Origin: Pseudomonadota bacterium
Lineage (GTDB): Bacteria > Pseudomonadota > Gammaproteobacteria > Pseudomonadales > Moraxellaceae
Assembly (NCBI GenBank): GCA_021804565.1
Contig: JAJZHK010000016.1
Coordinates: 1 to 53,150, forward strand
Reading direction: 5' to 3'
DNA: 53,150 nt
Shown here: positions 25,457-35,700 of the stretch, one piece after another
How positions within the stretch are numbered: position 1 is the stretch's first letter
Layout of the letters: each line of letters opens with the position of its first letter
Position numbers and translations under genes: made by a program
The notes under the pieces: generated by a model
The model's database searches: none
Told to the model about the DNA's origin: nothing
Seen by the model: the letters and a program-made list of their open reading frames with translations, nothing else

Positions 25457-26091
25457 TGGTCAAGATCAATCTCTTGCCGCATCGTCAAGAGCGGCGCAAG
25501 GAGCAGCGCGAGGCCTTCTTCGCCATGTGTGGGGCGGCTGCAGTCCTGGCGGTGGTTCTCATGCTGCTCTGGAACCATGAGGTGAGCGCCCAGCTTGAGC
25601 TGCAGAATGAGCGCAACGCCTACATCGATACCGAGACCGCCAAACTCGACGCCAGCATCAAGGCGATCGACGAGATGCACAAGCGCAAGGAAGATTTGCT
25701 TCAGCGCATGAAGGTGATTCAGGACCTGCAGGGGCGACGTCCGGTCATCGTGCGTATTTTTGACGAGCTGGTCCGGGTCATGCCCAATGGCGTCTACTTG
25801 ACCAGCCTGGACCGTCATCAGGACAACTTTCATATCAAAGGTGTGGCGGAAAACACCAATGAGATCTCGAGCCTGATGCGCAATATCAGTGCCTCGCCCT
25901 GGTTCAAGAATCCGCAGCTGCACAATGTCGTCGCCAGCTCTGCCAAAAATGGCAGCAGCTCGAACGCCGGCACGGATGCCGCAGCGCCGGAGAATTTTGA
26001 TCTGGACTTTAGTCTGCAGATTCCCAAGACCGTGGGGGCGGATGGCGGCGCTGGCGCGACGGGCAAGTCCAAGGGGAGCGACACGCCATGA
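25456..26091 (+). CDS. pilN: Type IV pilus alignment protein PilN
   Basis: A 211-residue bitopic membrane protein. The cytoplasmic start MVKINLLPHRQERR contains the INLLP motif that PilM binds. A membrane helix (about 22–42) leads into a periplasmic coiled coil (about 45–95) and a ferredoxin-like domain (about 98–150) with MPNGVYLTSL. The C-terminus is a Ser/Ala/Gly-rich tail. It pairs with PilO. The ATG overlaps the pilM TGA by one base (TGATG); it overlaps pilO by four bases. Confidence 0.95.
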   Translation: MVKINLLPHRQERRKEQREAFFAMCGAAAVLAVVLMLLWNHEVSAQLELQNERNAYIDTETAKLDASIKAIDEMHKRKEDLLQRMKVIQDLQGRRPVIVRIFDELVRVMPNGVYLTSLDRHQDNFHIKGVAENTNEISSLMRNISASPWFKNPQLHNVVASSAKNGSSSNAGTDAAAPENFDLDFSLQIPKTVGADGGAGATGKSKGSDTP

Positions 26092-26774
26092 AGCTCGAAG
26101 ATCTCAAAAAACTTGACTTGCAGCAGCTGCAGGCCAGCTGGCGCAGCCTGGATCCTGAAAACATCGGTGCCTGGCCCTTGCCCTTCCGGATCCTGATCTG
26201 GGTGCTGATCGTGGTCGCCATCGTCTTCGGCGCCTACATGCTGTTCATCTCCGATCAGCTTGAGGCCTTGCATCAGGCGCAGGCGGCGGAAGTGACCAAA
26301 AAGGCTGATTTCGAGAACAAGGCTTTCAAGGCCGCCAATCTGGCGGTCTACAAAAAACAGCTGGCGGATATGGAAGACTCTTTCGGTGCCTTGCTGCGTC
26401 AGCTGCCGAAAGAGACGGAAGTACCGGGTCTGCTCGAGGACATCAGTCAGGCGGCTTTGGGCAGTGGTCTCGACGTGCAGTCTATCGATCTGCAGGCCGA
26501 GAAGATGCAGGATTTTTATGCCGAAGATCCTATCCAGATCAAGGTCCAGGGTGACTACCATGCTTTTGGCAGCTTCGTCAGCGCCATCGCTGCTTTGCCG
26601 CGCATCGTCACCCTGCATGACTTCAGCATCGCCCCGGCCAGTTCAGCCTCGATCGCCAGCAGTGGTTCGCCTTTGCTGGGGATGAGTATCACGGCCATGA
26701 CCTATCGTTACCTCGACAAGAACGAGTCGGGCAAGAACGACAAGAATGGCAAGAGCAAGGGAGGTGCAAAATGA
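26088..26774 (+). CDS. pilO: Type IV pilus alignment protein PilO
   Basis: A 228-residue bitopic protein. The N-terminus LEDLKKLDLQQLQ is cytoplasmic, and the membrane helix is at about 34–56. A coiled coil (about 60–95) precedes a ferredoxin-like domain containing TEVPGLLEDISQAALGSGL and IQIKVQGDYHAFGSFVSAIAALPRI-like text in the family order. The C-terminal tail is Lys/Asn/Gly-rich (about 212–228), beyond the usual end. It forms a heterodimer with PilN and contacts PilP. Confidence 0.95.
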   Translation: MKLEDLKKLDLQQLQASWRSLDPENIGAWPLPFRILIWVLIVVAIVFGAYMLFISDQLEALHQAQAAEVTKKADFENKAFKAANLAVYKKQLADMEDSFGALLRQLPKETEVPGLLEDISQAALGSGLDVQSIDLQAEKMQDFYAEDPIQIKVQGDYHAFGSFVSAIAALPRIVTLHDFSIAPASSASIASSGSPLLGMSITAMTYRYLDKNESGKNDKNGKSKGGAK

Positions 26775-27322
26775 TAGGCAAGTCACTCCCTGCCCTGCGT
26801 ATATGGCTGCCGCTGGCGGCGGCCTTGTTGCTGAGTGGCTGTGGTCAGTCGAGCATGGACGAGCTCAAAGGTGAGCTCAACGCCATCATCATGAAGCCGC
26901 GTGGCAAGATCGATCCCCTGCCGCAGCCGGTGGTGGTGTCGACCTTCGTCTATGCCGCGCACCAACTGCGCAGCCCCTTCACGCCGCCGGGTGCGGCGCA
27001 GGCGGCACAGATCGCCCTGGGCCAGAAGGTTGAGCCTGATCCAAACCGTCTGCATGAGCCGCTGGAGTCCTATCCGCTGGACGCCCTGCATATGCGCGGC
27101 TCGCTGGACTGGTCGAAGACCGGTCAAGTGCAGCAGGCCATCGTGGAAGACCCCAACGGCCAGGAGCATCTGGTCCGGGTCGGCAATTATATGGGCAAGA
27201 ACCAGGGACGTATCGTCGGCATCACGTCGACGCAGATCGCCCTGGTTGAAATCGTTCCGGATGGACGCGGGGGCTGGGTGGAAAGGCCGCGTAGTTTGTT
27301 GATCAGCCCTTCGGGCCGGTGA
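26771..27322 (+). CDS. pilP: Type IV pilus lipoprotein PilP
   Basis: A 183-residue inner-membrane lipoprotein with lipobox LLSGC (near residue 19). A flexible segment has the PilN/PilO-binding region (about 25–70, including PFTPP). A beta-sandwich homology region follows (about 95–175) with LRMRGSL-like (here LHMRGSLDW), VRVGNYMGKNQGRIVGI and a final strand before the stop. It connects the alignment complex to the secretin PilQ. It overlaps pilO by four bases. Confidence 0.95.
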   Translation: MIGKSLPALRIWLPLAAALLLSGCGQSSMDELKGELNAIIMKPRGKIDPLPQPVVVSTFVYAAHQLRSPFTPPGAAQAAQIALGQKVEPDPNRLHEPLESYPLDALHMRGSLDWSKTGQVQQAIVEDPNGQEHLVRVGNYMGKNQGRIVGITSTQIALVEIVPDGRGGWVERPRSLLISPSGR

Positions 27323-27339
27323 CACTGGAGAATAAAGCG

Positions 27340-29457
27340 ATGTTGAACTTCATTGAGGAGAAGCGCCCGGTGTACCGGAGTATCTTGGCAAGGCAGGCGC
27401 GGTGCTGGCTGCTGGCGCTGTGTGGCTGGACCGGTATGGCCTGGTCGCAGCCGGTCATGCTGCAGAAAGTCGATGTGACGACCTTGCCGGGTGATGAACT
27501 GCAGCTCTTGCTCAGTTTTGATGGCAAGCCGCCGCAACCTGAAGGCTATGCCATCGATCAGCCGGCACGTATCTCCCTGGATCTGCCAGGGGTGCGCAGC
27601 GCGCTGACCAGCAAGTACATCAGCCTGGGGGCCGGCAATGCCCAGTCGCTGTCGGTGCTCGACACCCCGGCGCGGACACGCCTGATCATCAAGATGGCGG
27701 TGATGACCGGTTACACCGAGCAGGTGCAGGGCCATCAGCTGGTGGTGCGCGTCGGGCGCGCCGAAGCCGGCCTCGCCCAGGCGCAGAAAAATACGCCGGC
27801 CGGAAGCCCCTCCGCCAGCACCCACAGCATCGAAAGTGTCGATTTTCACCGTGCTGACGACGGTGCCGGCCTGTTGAGCCTGACCTTGTCCGATGCCAAT
27901 GCCATGGTCGACGTCAAACAGGAAGGCAACCATATCGTTGCGCATCTGCCCGGTACGCGCTTGCCGGAGAAATTCCGTCACCGCCTGGATGTCACCGACT
28001 TTGCCACGCCAGTGCATGACATCAACATCAGCACCGATCACGCCGGTACGGTGATCACCGTCGATCCGCATGGTGAGTTCGAGTACCTCGCCTATCAGGC
28101 CGACAATCATTTCAGCATCAGCGTCAAGCCGGTCAGTGCCGATGACAAGGCCAAGAAGAAGGCCTTCGCCTACACCGGACAAAAGCTGTCGCTCAACTTC
28201 CAGGACATCGATGTACGCTCGGTCTTGCAGTTGATCGCCGACTTCACCAACCTCAATCTGGTGGCCAGCGACACGGTGACCGGCAAGATCACGCTGCGCC
28301 TGCAGAATGTTCCTTGGGACCAGGCCTTGGACCTGATCCTCAAAACCAAGGGCCTGGCCAAGCGCACCATGGGTAATGTCATGCTGGTCGCCCCGGCGGA
28401 CGAGATCGCCCGTCGCGAAAAGGAAGAACTCGACGCCAGCCAGCGCAGTGAGGCCCTGGCGCCGCTGCACACCGAGTTCCTGCAGATCAGCTACGCCAAA
28501 GCCGATGAGTTGGCGGCCCTGCTGAGCAAGGTGATCAGCCAACGTGGCAGTGTCAGCACCGATTCCCGTACCAACACACTGATCGTCAACGACACCGCGA
28601 AAAAGATCGATGAGATCCGTGAGATGGTGACGCGCCTCGATGTGCCGGTACGCCAGGTCATGATCGAGGCCCGTGTGGTGCTCGCCAACACCAGCACCGA
28701 CAAGGAAATGGGCGTCAGCTGGGGTATCGATGGCAGTCAGCCGCACGGCAGCTCCGCCTTGCTCTACGGCGGTTCCAACCAGACCATGCTCGATAGTGCC
28801 ACCTGGTGGTCACAGGTTCAGGCCGCGCCAGGCACACCGGTGCAGCGGACCATCACCTATCCGCAGAACTTGGCGGTGGACATGAGTGCCCGGCAGTCCG
28901 GCGGCTCGTCCTTTTCCCTGGGTTTTGTCAATGCACGCGGCGACCTGCTCAATCTTGAGCTGTCCGCCTTCCAGTCGGAAGGACATGGTGATGTCGTCGC
29001 CAGCCCGCGTGTCATGACCGCCGATAACCAGATGGCACGTATCGCCTCCGGTCAGCAGATTCCCTATCAGCAGGCGACCTCCAGCGGCGCCACCTCGACG
29101 GCCTTCAAGAACGCCGAGCTGTCTCTGGAAGTGACGCCGACCATCACCCCGGACGGCCGTATTCAGATGAAGCTGGCGGTGAACAAGGATTCGCCGAGTA
29201 CGGCGGTCAGCAACAACCAGCTGCTCATCGATACCAACAGCATCAAGACGACGGTGCTGGTCAATGACGGCGAGACGGTGGTGCTCGGCGGCATCTACCA
29301 GACGGCCTCGACGCGTGGCGTGCTGAAGGTGCCGGTGCTCGGTGACATTCCCATCCTTGGTGCTCTGTTCCGCAAGGATACGGCGATTTCCACCAAGCAG
29401 GAACTGCTGATCTTCATCACGCCGAAAATCTACAACGATGTCGTCGCCAGCCGCTGA
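27340..29457 (+). CDS. pilQ: Type IV pilus secretin PilQ
   Basis: A 705-residue outer-membrane secretin. A signal peptide (about 1–37, with a longer than usual basic start) is followed by two AMIN domains (about 40–145 and 165–265) that bind peptidoglycan. N0 and N1 domains follow, with [21 protein letters not shown] and [17 protein letters not shown]. The secretin core holds [20 protein letters not shown] and the C-terminal [29 protein letters not shown]. The ATG at 27340 has GGAG nine bases upstream; an earlier GTG lies in pilP. It overlaps aroK by 20 bases. Confidence 0.96.
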   Translation: MLNFIEEKRPVYRSILARQARCWLLALCGWTGMAWSQPVMLQKVDVTTLPGDELQLLLSFDGKPPQPEGYAIDQPARISLDLPGVRSALTSKYISLGAGNAQSLSVLDTPARTRLIIKMAVMTGYTEQVQGHQLVVRVGRAEAGLAQAQKNTPAGSPSASTHSIESVDFHRADDGAGLLSLTLSDANAMVDVKQEGNHIVAHLPGTRLPEKFRHRLDVTDFATPVHDINISTDHAGTVITVDPHGEFEYLAYQADNHFSISVKPVSADDKAKKKAFAYTGQKLSLNFQDIDVRSVLQLIADFTNLNLVASDTVTGKITLRLQNVPWDQALDLILKTKGLAKRTMGNVMLVAPADEIARREKEELDASQRSEALAPLHTEFLQISYAKADELAALLSKVISQRGSVSTDSRTNTLIVNDTAKKIDEIREMVTRLDVPVRQVMIEARVVLANTSTDKEMGVSWGIDGSQPHGSSALLYGGSNQTMLDSATWWSQVQAAPGTPVQRTITYPQNLAVDMSARQSGGSSFSLGFVNARGDLLNLELSAFQSEGHGDVVASPRVMTADNQMARIASGQQIPYQQATSSGATSTAFKNAELSLEVTPTITPDGRIQMKLAVNKDSPSTAVSNNQLLIDTNSIKTTVLVNDGETVVLGGIYQTASTRGVLKVPVLGDIPILGALFRKDTAISTKQELLIFITPKIYNDVVASR

Positions 29458-29974
29458 GCCGCGCGTTTACCCACGTGTGTTTCTCATCGGCCCCATGGGG
29501 GCCGGTAAGAGCACCGTGGGCCGTCAGCTGGCCGAGGCCCTGCATCTGGAGTTCATCGACTCTGATCAGGAGATCGAGAGGCGCACAGGCGCCGACATAC
29601 CCTGGATCTTCGACGTCGAAGGTGAGCAGGGCTTTCGTGATCGTGAAGAAGCGGTCATCGATGTTTTGACACAGAAAGACAGCCTGCTCCTGGCCACCGG
29701 CGGCGGTGCCATCCTGCGTCCGCTGAACCGCCAGCACCTGCACGAACGCGGTTTTGTCATCTACCTCAAAGCCCGTGTCGAGCAACAGCTGGAGCGCACC
29801 TTGCGTGATAAAAACCGGCCTTTGCTGCGGACCGCCAACCCCGAGGCCCGTCTGCGTGAGCTCATGCAGCAGCGCGAGCCTTACTACATGGAGACGGCGC
29901 ATCTGGTCATCGACACCGAAGGCGGCCAGGCGCGCGATGTCACCGCACGCATCCTCAGGCTGCTGCATGCTTAA
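29438..29974 (+). CDS. aroK: Shikimate kinase AroK
   Basis: A 178-residue kinase phosphorylating shikimate. The Walker A loop is [14 protein letters not shown], shikimate-binding residues are in [22 protein letters not shown] follows, and the LID region carries DKNRPLLR. Length is standard. It overlaps the end of pilQ and precedes aroB by 52 bases, in which a TAGAAT (29994–29999) might add a promoter. Confidence 0.96.
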   Translation: MSSPAAEPRVYPRVFLIGPMGAGKSTVGRQLAEALHLEFIDSDQEIERRTGADIPWIFDVEGEQGFRDREEAVIDVLTQKDSLLLATGGGAILRPLNRQHLHERGFVIYLKARVEQQLERTLRDKNRPLLRTANPEARLRELMQQREPYYMETAHLVIDTEGGQARDVTARILRLLHA

Positions 29975-30026
29975 TCTGCGGCGCAAGATGGCGTAGAATG
30001 CAGCCCATTCCAGCGTGGAGCTCGGC

Positions 30027-31109
30027 ATGATCACGGTTGAAGTGGCGCTTCCAGGTCGCTCTTATCCCATACACATAGGCTCGGGCTTGCTGGCTCAGGC
30101 GGAGCTTATCCTGCCGCATCTGCGCGGACGGCAGGTCATGGTGGTCAGCAATCCGCAGGTGGCCGGCCTGTATTTGCCCGCGCTGCGGCAGACGCTCGAG
30201 GCGCAAGGTCTGCGTGTGGCGGAGTGTCTTTTGCCGGATGGTGAGGCTTACAAAGACCTTGAACACCTGGCCTGTATTTTTGATCGTCTGCTCGCGGAAG
30301 GCATGGACCGGCGCTGCACCGTACTGGCCCTCGGGGGCGGCGTCGTCGGCGATATGGCCGGGTTTGCGGCGGCGACCTATCAGCGCGGGGTCAACTTCAT
30401 CCAGGTGCCGACCAGCCTGCTGGCGCAGGTCGATTCCAGTGTCGGGGGCAAAACCGGGGTCAACCACCCGCGCGGCAAGAACATGATCGGGGCCTTCAAG
30501 CAGCCGGCCCTGGTGCTCATCGACATCGACGTTCTGGCGACCTTGCCCAAGCGTGAGCTGGCCGCCGGCATGGCCGAGATCATCAAGTACGCCCTGATCC
30601 GTGATCGCGAGTTTCTCGATTGGCTGGACCTACATGCGCCGGCCATGATGCAGGGTGAGCCTGAGTTGCTGGCTGAAGCGGTGGCGCGCAGTTGCCGTCA
30701 TAAAGCGGAGGTGGTCCTCAGGGACGAGTTCGAGGAGGGCGAGCGCGCCCTGCTCAATCTCGGCCACACCTTCGGTCATGCCATCGAGACCCACTGCGGC
30801 TACGGCAACTGGCTGCATGGCGAGGCCGTCGCAGCCGGCATGGTGATGGCGGCGCGCATGTCGCAACAGGCCGGTGACCTCAGCCAGGCCGACGTCGATC
30901 GCATCCTTGCCCTGCTGCAGGCCTGCCAGTTGCCCAGCCAGCCCCCGGCGATGCATGCCGATGATTTTCAAAGCCTGATGGCGCACGACAAGAAGGTGCT
31001 CGACGGCCGTCAGCGTCTGGTGCTGCTGCGTGCGCTGGGCCACGCCGAGGTGGTCGAGGTCGAGCCTGAGCGCTTGCGTCAGGCCCTGCAGAGTATGCTT
31101 CATGCGTAG
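30027..31109 (+). CDS. aroB: 3-dehydroquinate synthase AroB
   Basis: A 360-residue NAD- and metal-dependent enzyme of the shikimate pathway. It has [21 protein letters not shown]-type nucleotide and substrate binding, [19 protein letters not shown], and metal ligands in AEIIKYALI and [13 protein letters not shown] (His), with HGEAVAAGM last. GGAG six bases before the ATG at 30027 selects this start over an upstream GTG. It overlaps the SPOR gene by eight bases. Confidence 0.96.
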   Translation: MITVEVALPGRSYPIHIGSGLLAQAELILPHLRGRQVMVVSNPQVAGLYLPALRQTLEAQGLRVAECLLPDGEAYKDLEHLACIFDRLLAEGMDRRCTVLALGGGVVGDMAGFAAATYQRGVNFIQVPTSLLAQVDSSVGGKTGVNHPRGKNMIGAFKQPALVLIDIDVLATLPKRELAAGMAEIIKYALIRDREFLDWLDLHAPAMMQGEPELLAEAVARSCRHKAEVVLRDEFEEGERALLNLGHTFGHAIETHCGYGNWLHGEAVAAGMVMAARMSQQAGDLSQADVDRILALLQACQLPSQPPAMHADDFQSLMAHDKKVLDGRQRLVLLRALGHAEVVEVEPERLRQALQSMLHA

Positions 31110-31764
31110 CGCCGTCCTCGCCGTGGCGGTCTTTGCCGGCATGAGTACCGTCGTCGGCGGCCTTTATGTGGCGCAGCAGCAGCAGTCCGAAGATGCCGCC
31201 GACACCTCGATCCCGCTGGAGATGAATGCCAGCCCGGCGCAGCTGCAGTCGCTCGCCCATGATCCGCAGTTGGGCAGTTTCTCGGCGCAGCTGGTGGCGC
31301 CGGTGCAGGCGCAGGTGCAGCCGGCGCCGAGTACGGCCAACGTCCAGGCTGGACAGCCGGTCACCACGCACGACCAGGCTTTTCATGATCAGGCGTGGTG
31401 GGCCCAGCGCAGTCCCGAGCATTGGGTGGTGCAGGTGCTCGGCTCCCGCAGCGAGGCCGAGGTGCAGCAGTACATCAAGGCCGCCAGCGATCCTTCCCAG
31501 TACAGCTACTACGAAGATCTGAGCGAAGCGCAGCCCTGGTACGTGGTGGTCTATGGCGACTACCCGAGTCGCGAGATCGCCGAGGGCGTCGCTGAAGCCC
31601 ATGATTTTGGTGGCAGCGCGCACGCTTCGGCGCGCAGCGTCGCCATGATCCAGGCCGATCAGGTGGCCGCCGCTGCGCAGCAGGAGCCTGCCGCTGTGCC
31701 CGCTCCCGCCCCGCTGCCGGCGCCGTCAGCGGTAACGGCGCCAGGCAGCGTCGCCGCGCCTTAA
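31102..31764 (+). CDS. SPOR-domain membrane protein (short DamX-like)
   Basis: A 220-residue protein with one N-terminal membrane helix (about 1–22) and a low-complexity Ala/Gln/Pro linker. A SPOR-like domain (about 108–170) contains [18 protein letters not shown] and [21 protein letters not shown] Pro/Ala tail ends the protein. SPOR domains bind denuded peptidoglycan at the division septum. In E. coli damX follows aroB, and in Pseudomonas a SPOR gene lies here; this one is about half the length of DamX and lacks its long cytoplasmic domain. The start overlaps aroB by eight bases. Confidence 0.8.
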   Translation: MRSAVLAVAVFAGMSTVVGGLYVAQQQQSEDAADTSIPLEMNASPAQLQSLAHDPQLGSFSAQLVAPVQAQVQPAPSTANVQAGQPVTTHDQAFHDQAWWAQRSPEHWVVQVLGSRSEAEVQQYIKAASDPSQYSYYEDLSEAQPWYVVVYGDYPSREIAEGVAEAHDFGGSAHASARSVAMIQADQVAAAAQQEPAAVPAPAPLPAPSAVTAPGSVAAP

Positions 31765-31850
31765 GCGCGATCTTTGATACCGGTCATGGACAGGCTCTGT
31801 GCTGTGCTCGCAGGATCAGAGCTATCGTCGAGATAGCCAGGCGGTGCAGC

Positions 31851-32621
31851 ATGATCGACACGCCACAGACCCGGCATGAACGGCCGGTCAGAGCAGAAGC
31901 GGGCTCGCCCGTCGCCATCCCCGATTATCTCCGTCTTTACTATCCCTGGGCCTACGTTTCAGGCGCAGCGATACGATTCTGGGATCACGAGGGCCTCGTG
32001 CAGGGGATACTTTTTGGCCAGTACGGTCGGCTCAAGCGCCAGGTCAGGCGGGTCTTCGCTTGTTACCCGGGCTCGGTCCTGCAGATCGCCTGTGTCTACG
32101 GCTCACTGAGCGCCGAGCTGGTCGACGCGCTGCCGGCGCAGGCAAGCCTCACCCTGGTCGATGTGCTGGCGGCGCAGCTGCGCAAGGCCGCCAGCAAAAT
32201 CACCGACAGCCGCCTGCACCTGGTGCATGCCGACAGCCGCCAGCTACCCTTGCCTGGGCAGAGCTTTCGCAAGGTCTTAAGCTTTTTTTTGCTGCACGAG
32301 CAGCCTGCAGAGGTGCGCCAGCAGACCGTGCGTGAGGCCCTGCGGGTGCTCCACCCGCAGGGGGTTTGGGTCATCGTCGACTACGATCGGCCCTGCGCCT
32401 GGCATCCTTGCCGGCCGGTCGTCGCCCTGAGCTTTCGCTATCTGGAGCCCTTCGCCGGCGATCTCTGGCGGCAGGATCTGTCCTCCTGGATCCGGGCGCT
32501 GGCGCCGACCGTGGACATCCGCAAGACCAGCTTTTTCGGAGGACTCTATCAGGTCCTGGAGGTGCGTCGATCAGCGGGCAGCACGACCTATGGACAAGCT
32601 GGTTTGCCCTTGCCATCATAA
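31851..32621 (+). CDS. rquA: RquA-like rhodoquinone biosynthesis protein
   Basis: A 256-residue class I methyltransferase-like protein. It has YYPWAYVSGAAIRFWD near the N-terminus and a divergent SAM motif I, VLQIACVYGSLSAELVDAL (residues 76–94), where the usual acidic GxGxG is replaced by ACVYG. It then has FFLLHEQPAEVRQQTVREAL, VIVDYDRPCAWHPC, LEPFAGDLW and the end FFGGLYQVLEV. This set is what I recall for RquA, which converts ubiquinone to rhodoquinone, needed for fumarate reduction. It sits alone between the SPOR gene and gltB, where Pseudomonas has no such gene. It contains an eight-T tract (32283–32290). An unrelated methyltransferase of similar fold is the main alternative. Confidence 0.8.
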   Translation: MIDTPQTRHERPVRAEAGSPVAIPDYLRLYYPWAYVSGAAIRFWDHEGLVQGILFGQYGRLKRQVRRVFACYPGSVLQIACVYGSLSAELVDALPAQASLTLVDVLAAQLRKAASKITDSRLHLVHADSRQLPLPGQSFRKVLSFFLLHEQPAEVRQQTVREALRVLHPQGVWVIVDYDRPCAWHPCRPVVALSFRYLEPFAGDLWRQDLSSWIRALAPTVDIRKTSFFGGLYQVLEVRRSAGSTTYGQAGLPLPS

Positions 32622-32711
32622 GCTAGTAATATAGTCTGCCTTTTTTGTGGCCTTCGGTCTGCTCTGTGCAGGCCTGCCTTCCTTAACGCTCTGTTTTCAA
32701 GGGTGCTGCCC

Positions 32712-35700
32712 ATGCTAGAAGCTGCCCGCGCCGAGGGTCTCTACAGCCCTGAGGATGTCCGCGATAACTGTGGATTTGGAATGATCGCTCATCGTCGGGG
32801 CGAAGCCAGCCATGACCTGGTCAGGACGGCCATACATTCACTCAGCTGTATGACCCACCGGGGGGCGATCGCCGCCGACGGGAAGACGGGTGACGGTTGC
32901 GGGCTGATGCTGAAGATGCCGCAGAAGTTCTTTCGTGCCATCGCGGAAGAGCTCTGGGAAACCAGCCTGTCGCCGGTCTTCGCGGTGGGTACGGTGTTTC
33001 TCCATCCGCAGCCTGAGCTGGCCGCTGAGGCGCAGCGCGTGCTCGCCGAGGCGATCCGTTGCGAAGGCCTGCAGATCGTCGGCTGGCGGCCCTTGCCGGT
33101 CGATCCTTCGGTCTGCGGTGAGATCGCCTTGCGCAGTCTGCCGCAGTTTCAGCAGGTCTTCGTCGACGCCCCCGGCCATGACGAGGCCAGCTGCAACCGC
33201 AAGCTCTTTTTGGCCCGGCGGCGTGCCGAGCAAAGGCTGGCGGAAGACAGCTACTTCTATGTGCCTTCGCTGTCATCGACGGTCGTCGTCTACAAGGGCC
33301 TGGTCATGCCTGCCGACTTGGCACGTTTTTACCGCGATCTTGACGATGAGCGCATGACCTCGTCCATCGTCGTGTTCCACCAGCGTTTTTCGACCAACAC
33401 CCTGCCACGCTGGCCGCTGGCGCACCCCTTCCGCTACCTGGCGCACAACGGTGAGATCAATACCATCAGCGGCAATCGTGCCTGGGCTCTGGCGCGGGCG
33501 CCCAAGTTTGTCAATCCGCTGCTGCCCGGGGTGGAGTCTTTCCATCCGTTGGTCAATCTGCGCGGTTCGGACTCTTCGAGCATGGATAATATGCTCGAAA
33601 TCCTCATCAGCGGCGGTATGGATCTGTTCCGTGCCCTGCGTCTGATGGTGCCGCCGGCTTGGCAGAATGTCGAGACCATGGACGCCGATCTGCGCGCTTT
33701 CTACGAGTACAACTCCAAGCATATGGAAGCCTGGGATGGTCCGGCGGGTATCGTCACCACCGATGGCCGTTACGCTGTCTGCATGCTCGATCGCAATGGC
33801 CTGCGTCCGTCACGCTGGGTCATCACCCGCAACGGCTACATCACCCTGGCCTCCGAGATCGGCGTCTGGGATTACCGGCCCGAGGACGTGGTCGCCAAAG
33901 GGCGCGTCGGTCCTGGCCAGATCCTGGCGGTCGACACCCAGAGCGGGGAATTGCTGCGGACCGCTGATATCGATGCACGTCTGAAGGCCGCCCATCCCTA
34001 CAAGGACTGGTTGCGCACCCAGGTGCTGCGTATCGACCATGATGAAGAGGTCGAGAAAAATTACTGTCGCTATGCCGATGCCGAGCTTTTGAAGGTGCAG
34101 CAGAAGCTGTTTGCGCTGAGCATGGAGGAGCGTGACCAGATCCTGCGTCCGCTCGCCGAGAGCGCGCAGGAGGCGGTAGGCTCGATGGGTGATGACACAC
34201 CCATGGCCGTTCTGTCACGGCGGGTGCGGCACCTGGCGGACTATTTCCGGCAGCAATTCGCCCAGGTCACCAACCCCCCGATCGACCCCTTGCGTGAAGC
34301 CATCGTCATGTCCCTGGAGACCTGTCTCGGTGCCGAGCAGAACGTCTTCGAGGTGGCGCCGCGGCATGCCGACCGGGCCATCCTGGCCTCACCGGTGCTC
34401 TCGCACAGCAAGATGCAGCAGATCCGTCATATCGTCCGCCCAGGCTACAAGCTCAAGCAGATCGATCTGTTCTATGCCCCTGAGCGTGGCCTGCATCAGG
34501 CCATCATCGACCTCTGCCAGGAGGCTGAGGCGGCGGTCCGCGGTGGCCACGCCCTGTTGCTGCTCAGTGACAAGCCAAGCCGTCCTGAGGCGCTGCCCAT
34601 CCACGCCTTGCTGGCGACGGGTGCCGTACACCACCATCTGATCGATTGCGGTCTGCGCTGCGACGCCAATATTCTGCTGGAAACCGGTACGGCACGTGAC
34701 CCGCATCATTTCGCCACCCTGATCGGTTTTGGTGCAACCGCCATATACCCCTACCTGGCCTACGACTGTATCAACGATATGGTGCGTACCGGTGAACTGC
34801 TCGGCGATCCTTTGGAGCTGCAGTCCAACTATCGCAAGGGGATCAACAAAGGCTTGCTCAAGATCCTTTCCAAGATGGGCATCTCGACGGTGGCCTCCTA
34901 CCGTGGCGCCCAGTTGTTCGAGGCGGTGGGGCTGGCCTCGGAGGTGGTGCATCTGTGCTTCCGCGGCGTACCCAGCCGCATCCAGGGGGCCGGCTTTGCC
35001 GAGCTCGAAGAGGATCAGAAGACCCTCCACGCGCAGGCGCACAAGGCGCGTCAGCCGGTCGATGTCGGCGGTCTGCTCAAGTTCGTCCACGGCAAGGAAT
35101 ACCATGCCTTCAATCCGGACGTGATCGGCGATCTGCACAAAGCCGTACACTCGGGTGACTATCAGGACTACCGCCGCTACGCGGATCGTGTCAACCAGCG
35201 ACCGGTCGCCACCTTGCGTGACCTGATGGTGCCTAAGGCGGGCCTGCGCGCCATCGCCCTCGACGAGGTGGAGAGTATCGAGCATATTCTGCCGCGCTTC
35301 GATTCGGCGGGCATGTCCCTTGGTGCTTTGTCGCCCGAGGCGCATGAGTCGATCGCCATCGCCATGAACACCCTGGGTGGACGTTCCAACTCCGGTGAGG
35401 GCGGCGAAGATCCTGCCCGCTATGGCACCTTGCGCAATTCCAAGATCAAGCAGGTCGCCTCCGGCCGCTTCGGGGTGACGCCGGCTTATCTGATGTCGGC
35501 CGAAGTCCTGCAGATCAAGGTGGCACAAGGCGCCAAGCCGGGTGAGGGAGGGCAGTTGCCCGGTGGCAAGGTCAATGCGCTGATCGCCCGCCTGCGTTAT
35601 TCGGTGCCCGGTGTCACCCTGATTTCACCGCCACCCCACCATGACATCTACTCGATCGAGGACCTCGCTCAGCTGATCTTCGATCTCAAGCAGGTCAACC

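Noticed and set aside
27187-28746. Minus-strand open frame of 519 codons opposite pilQ
   Set aside because: It lies wholly against the pilP end and pilQ with no recognisable domain; codon pattern fits only the plus-strand genes.
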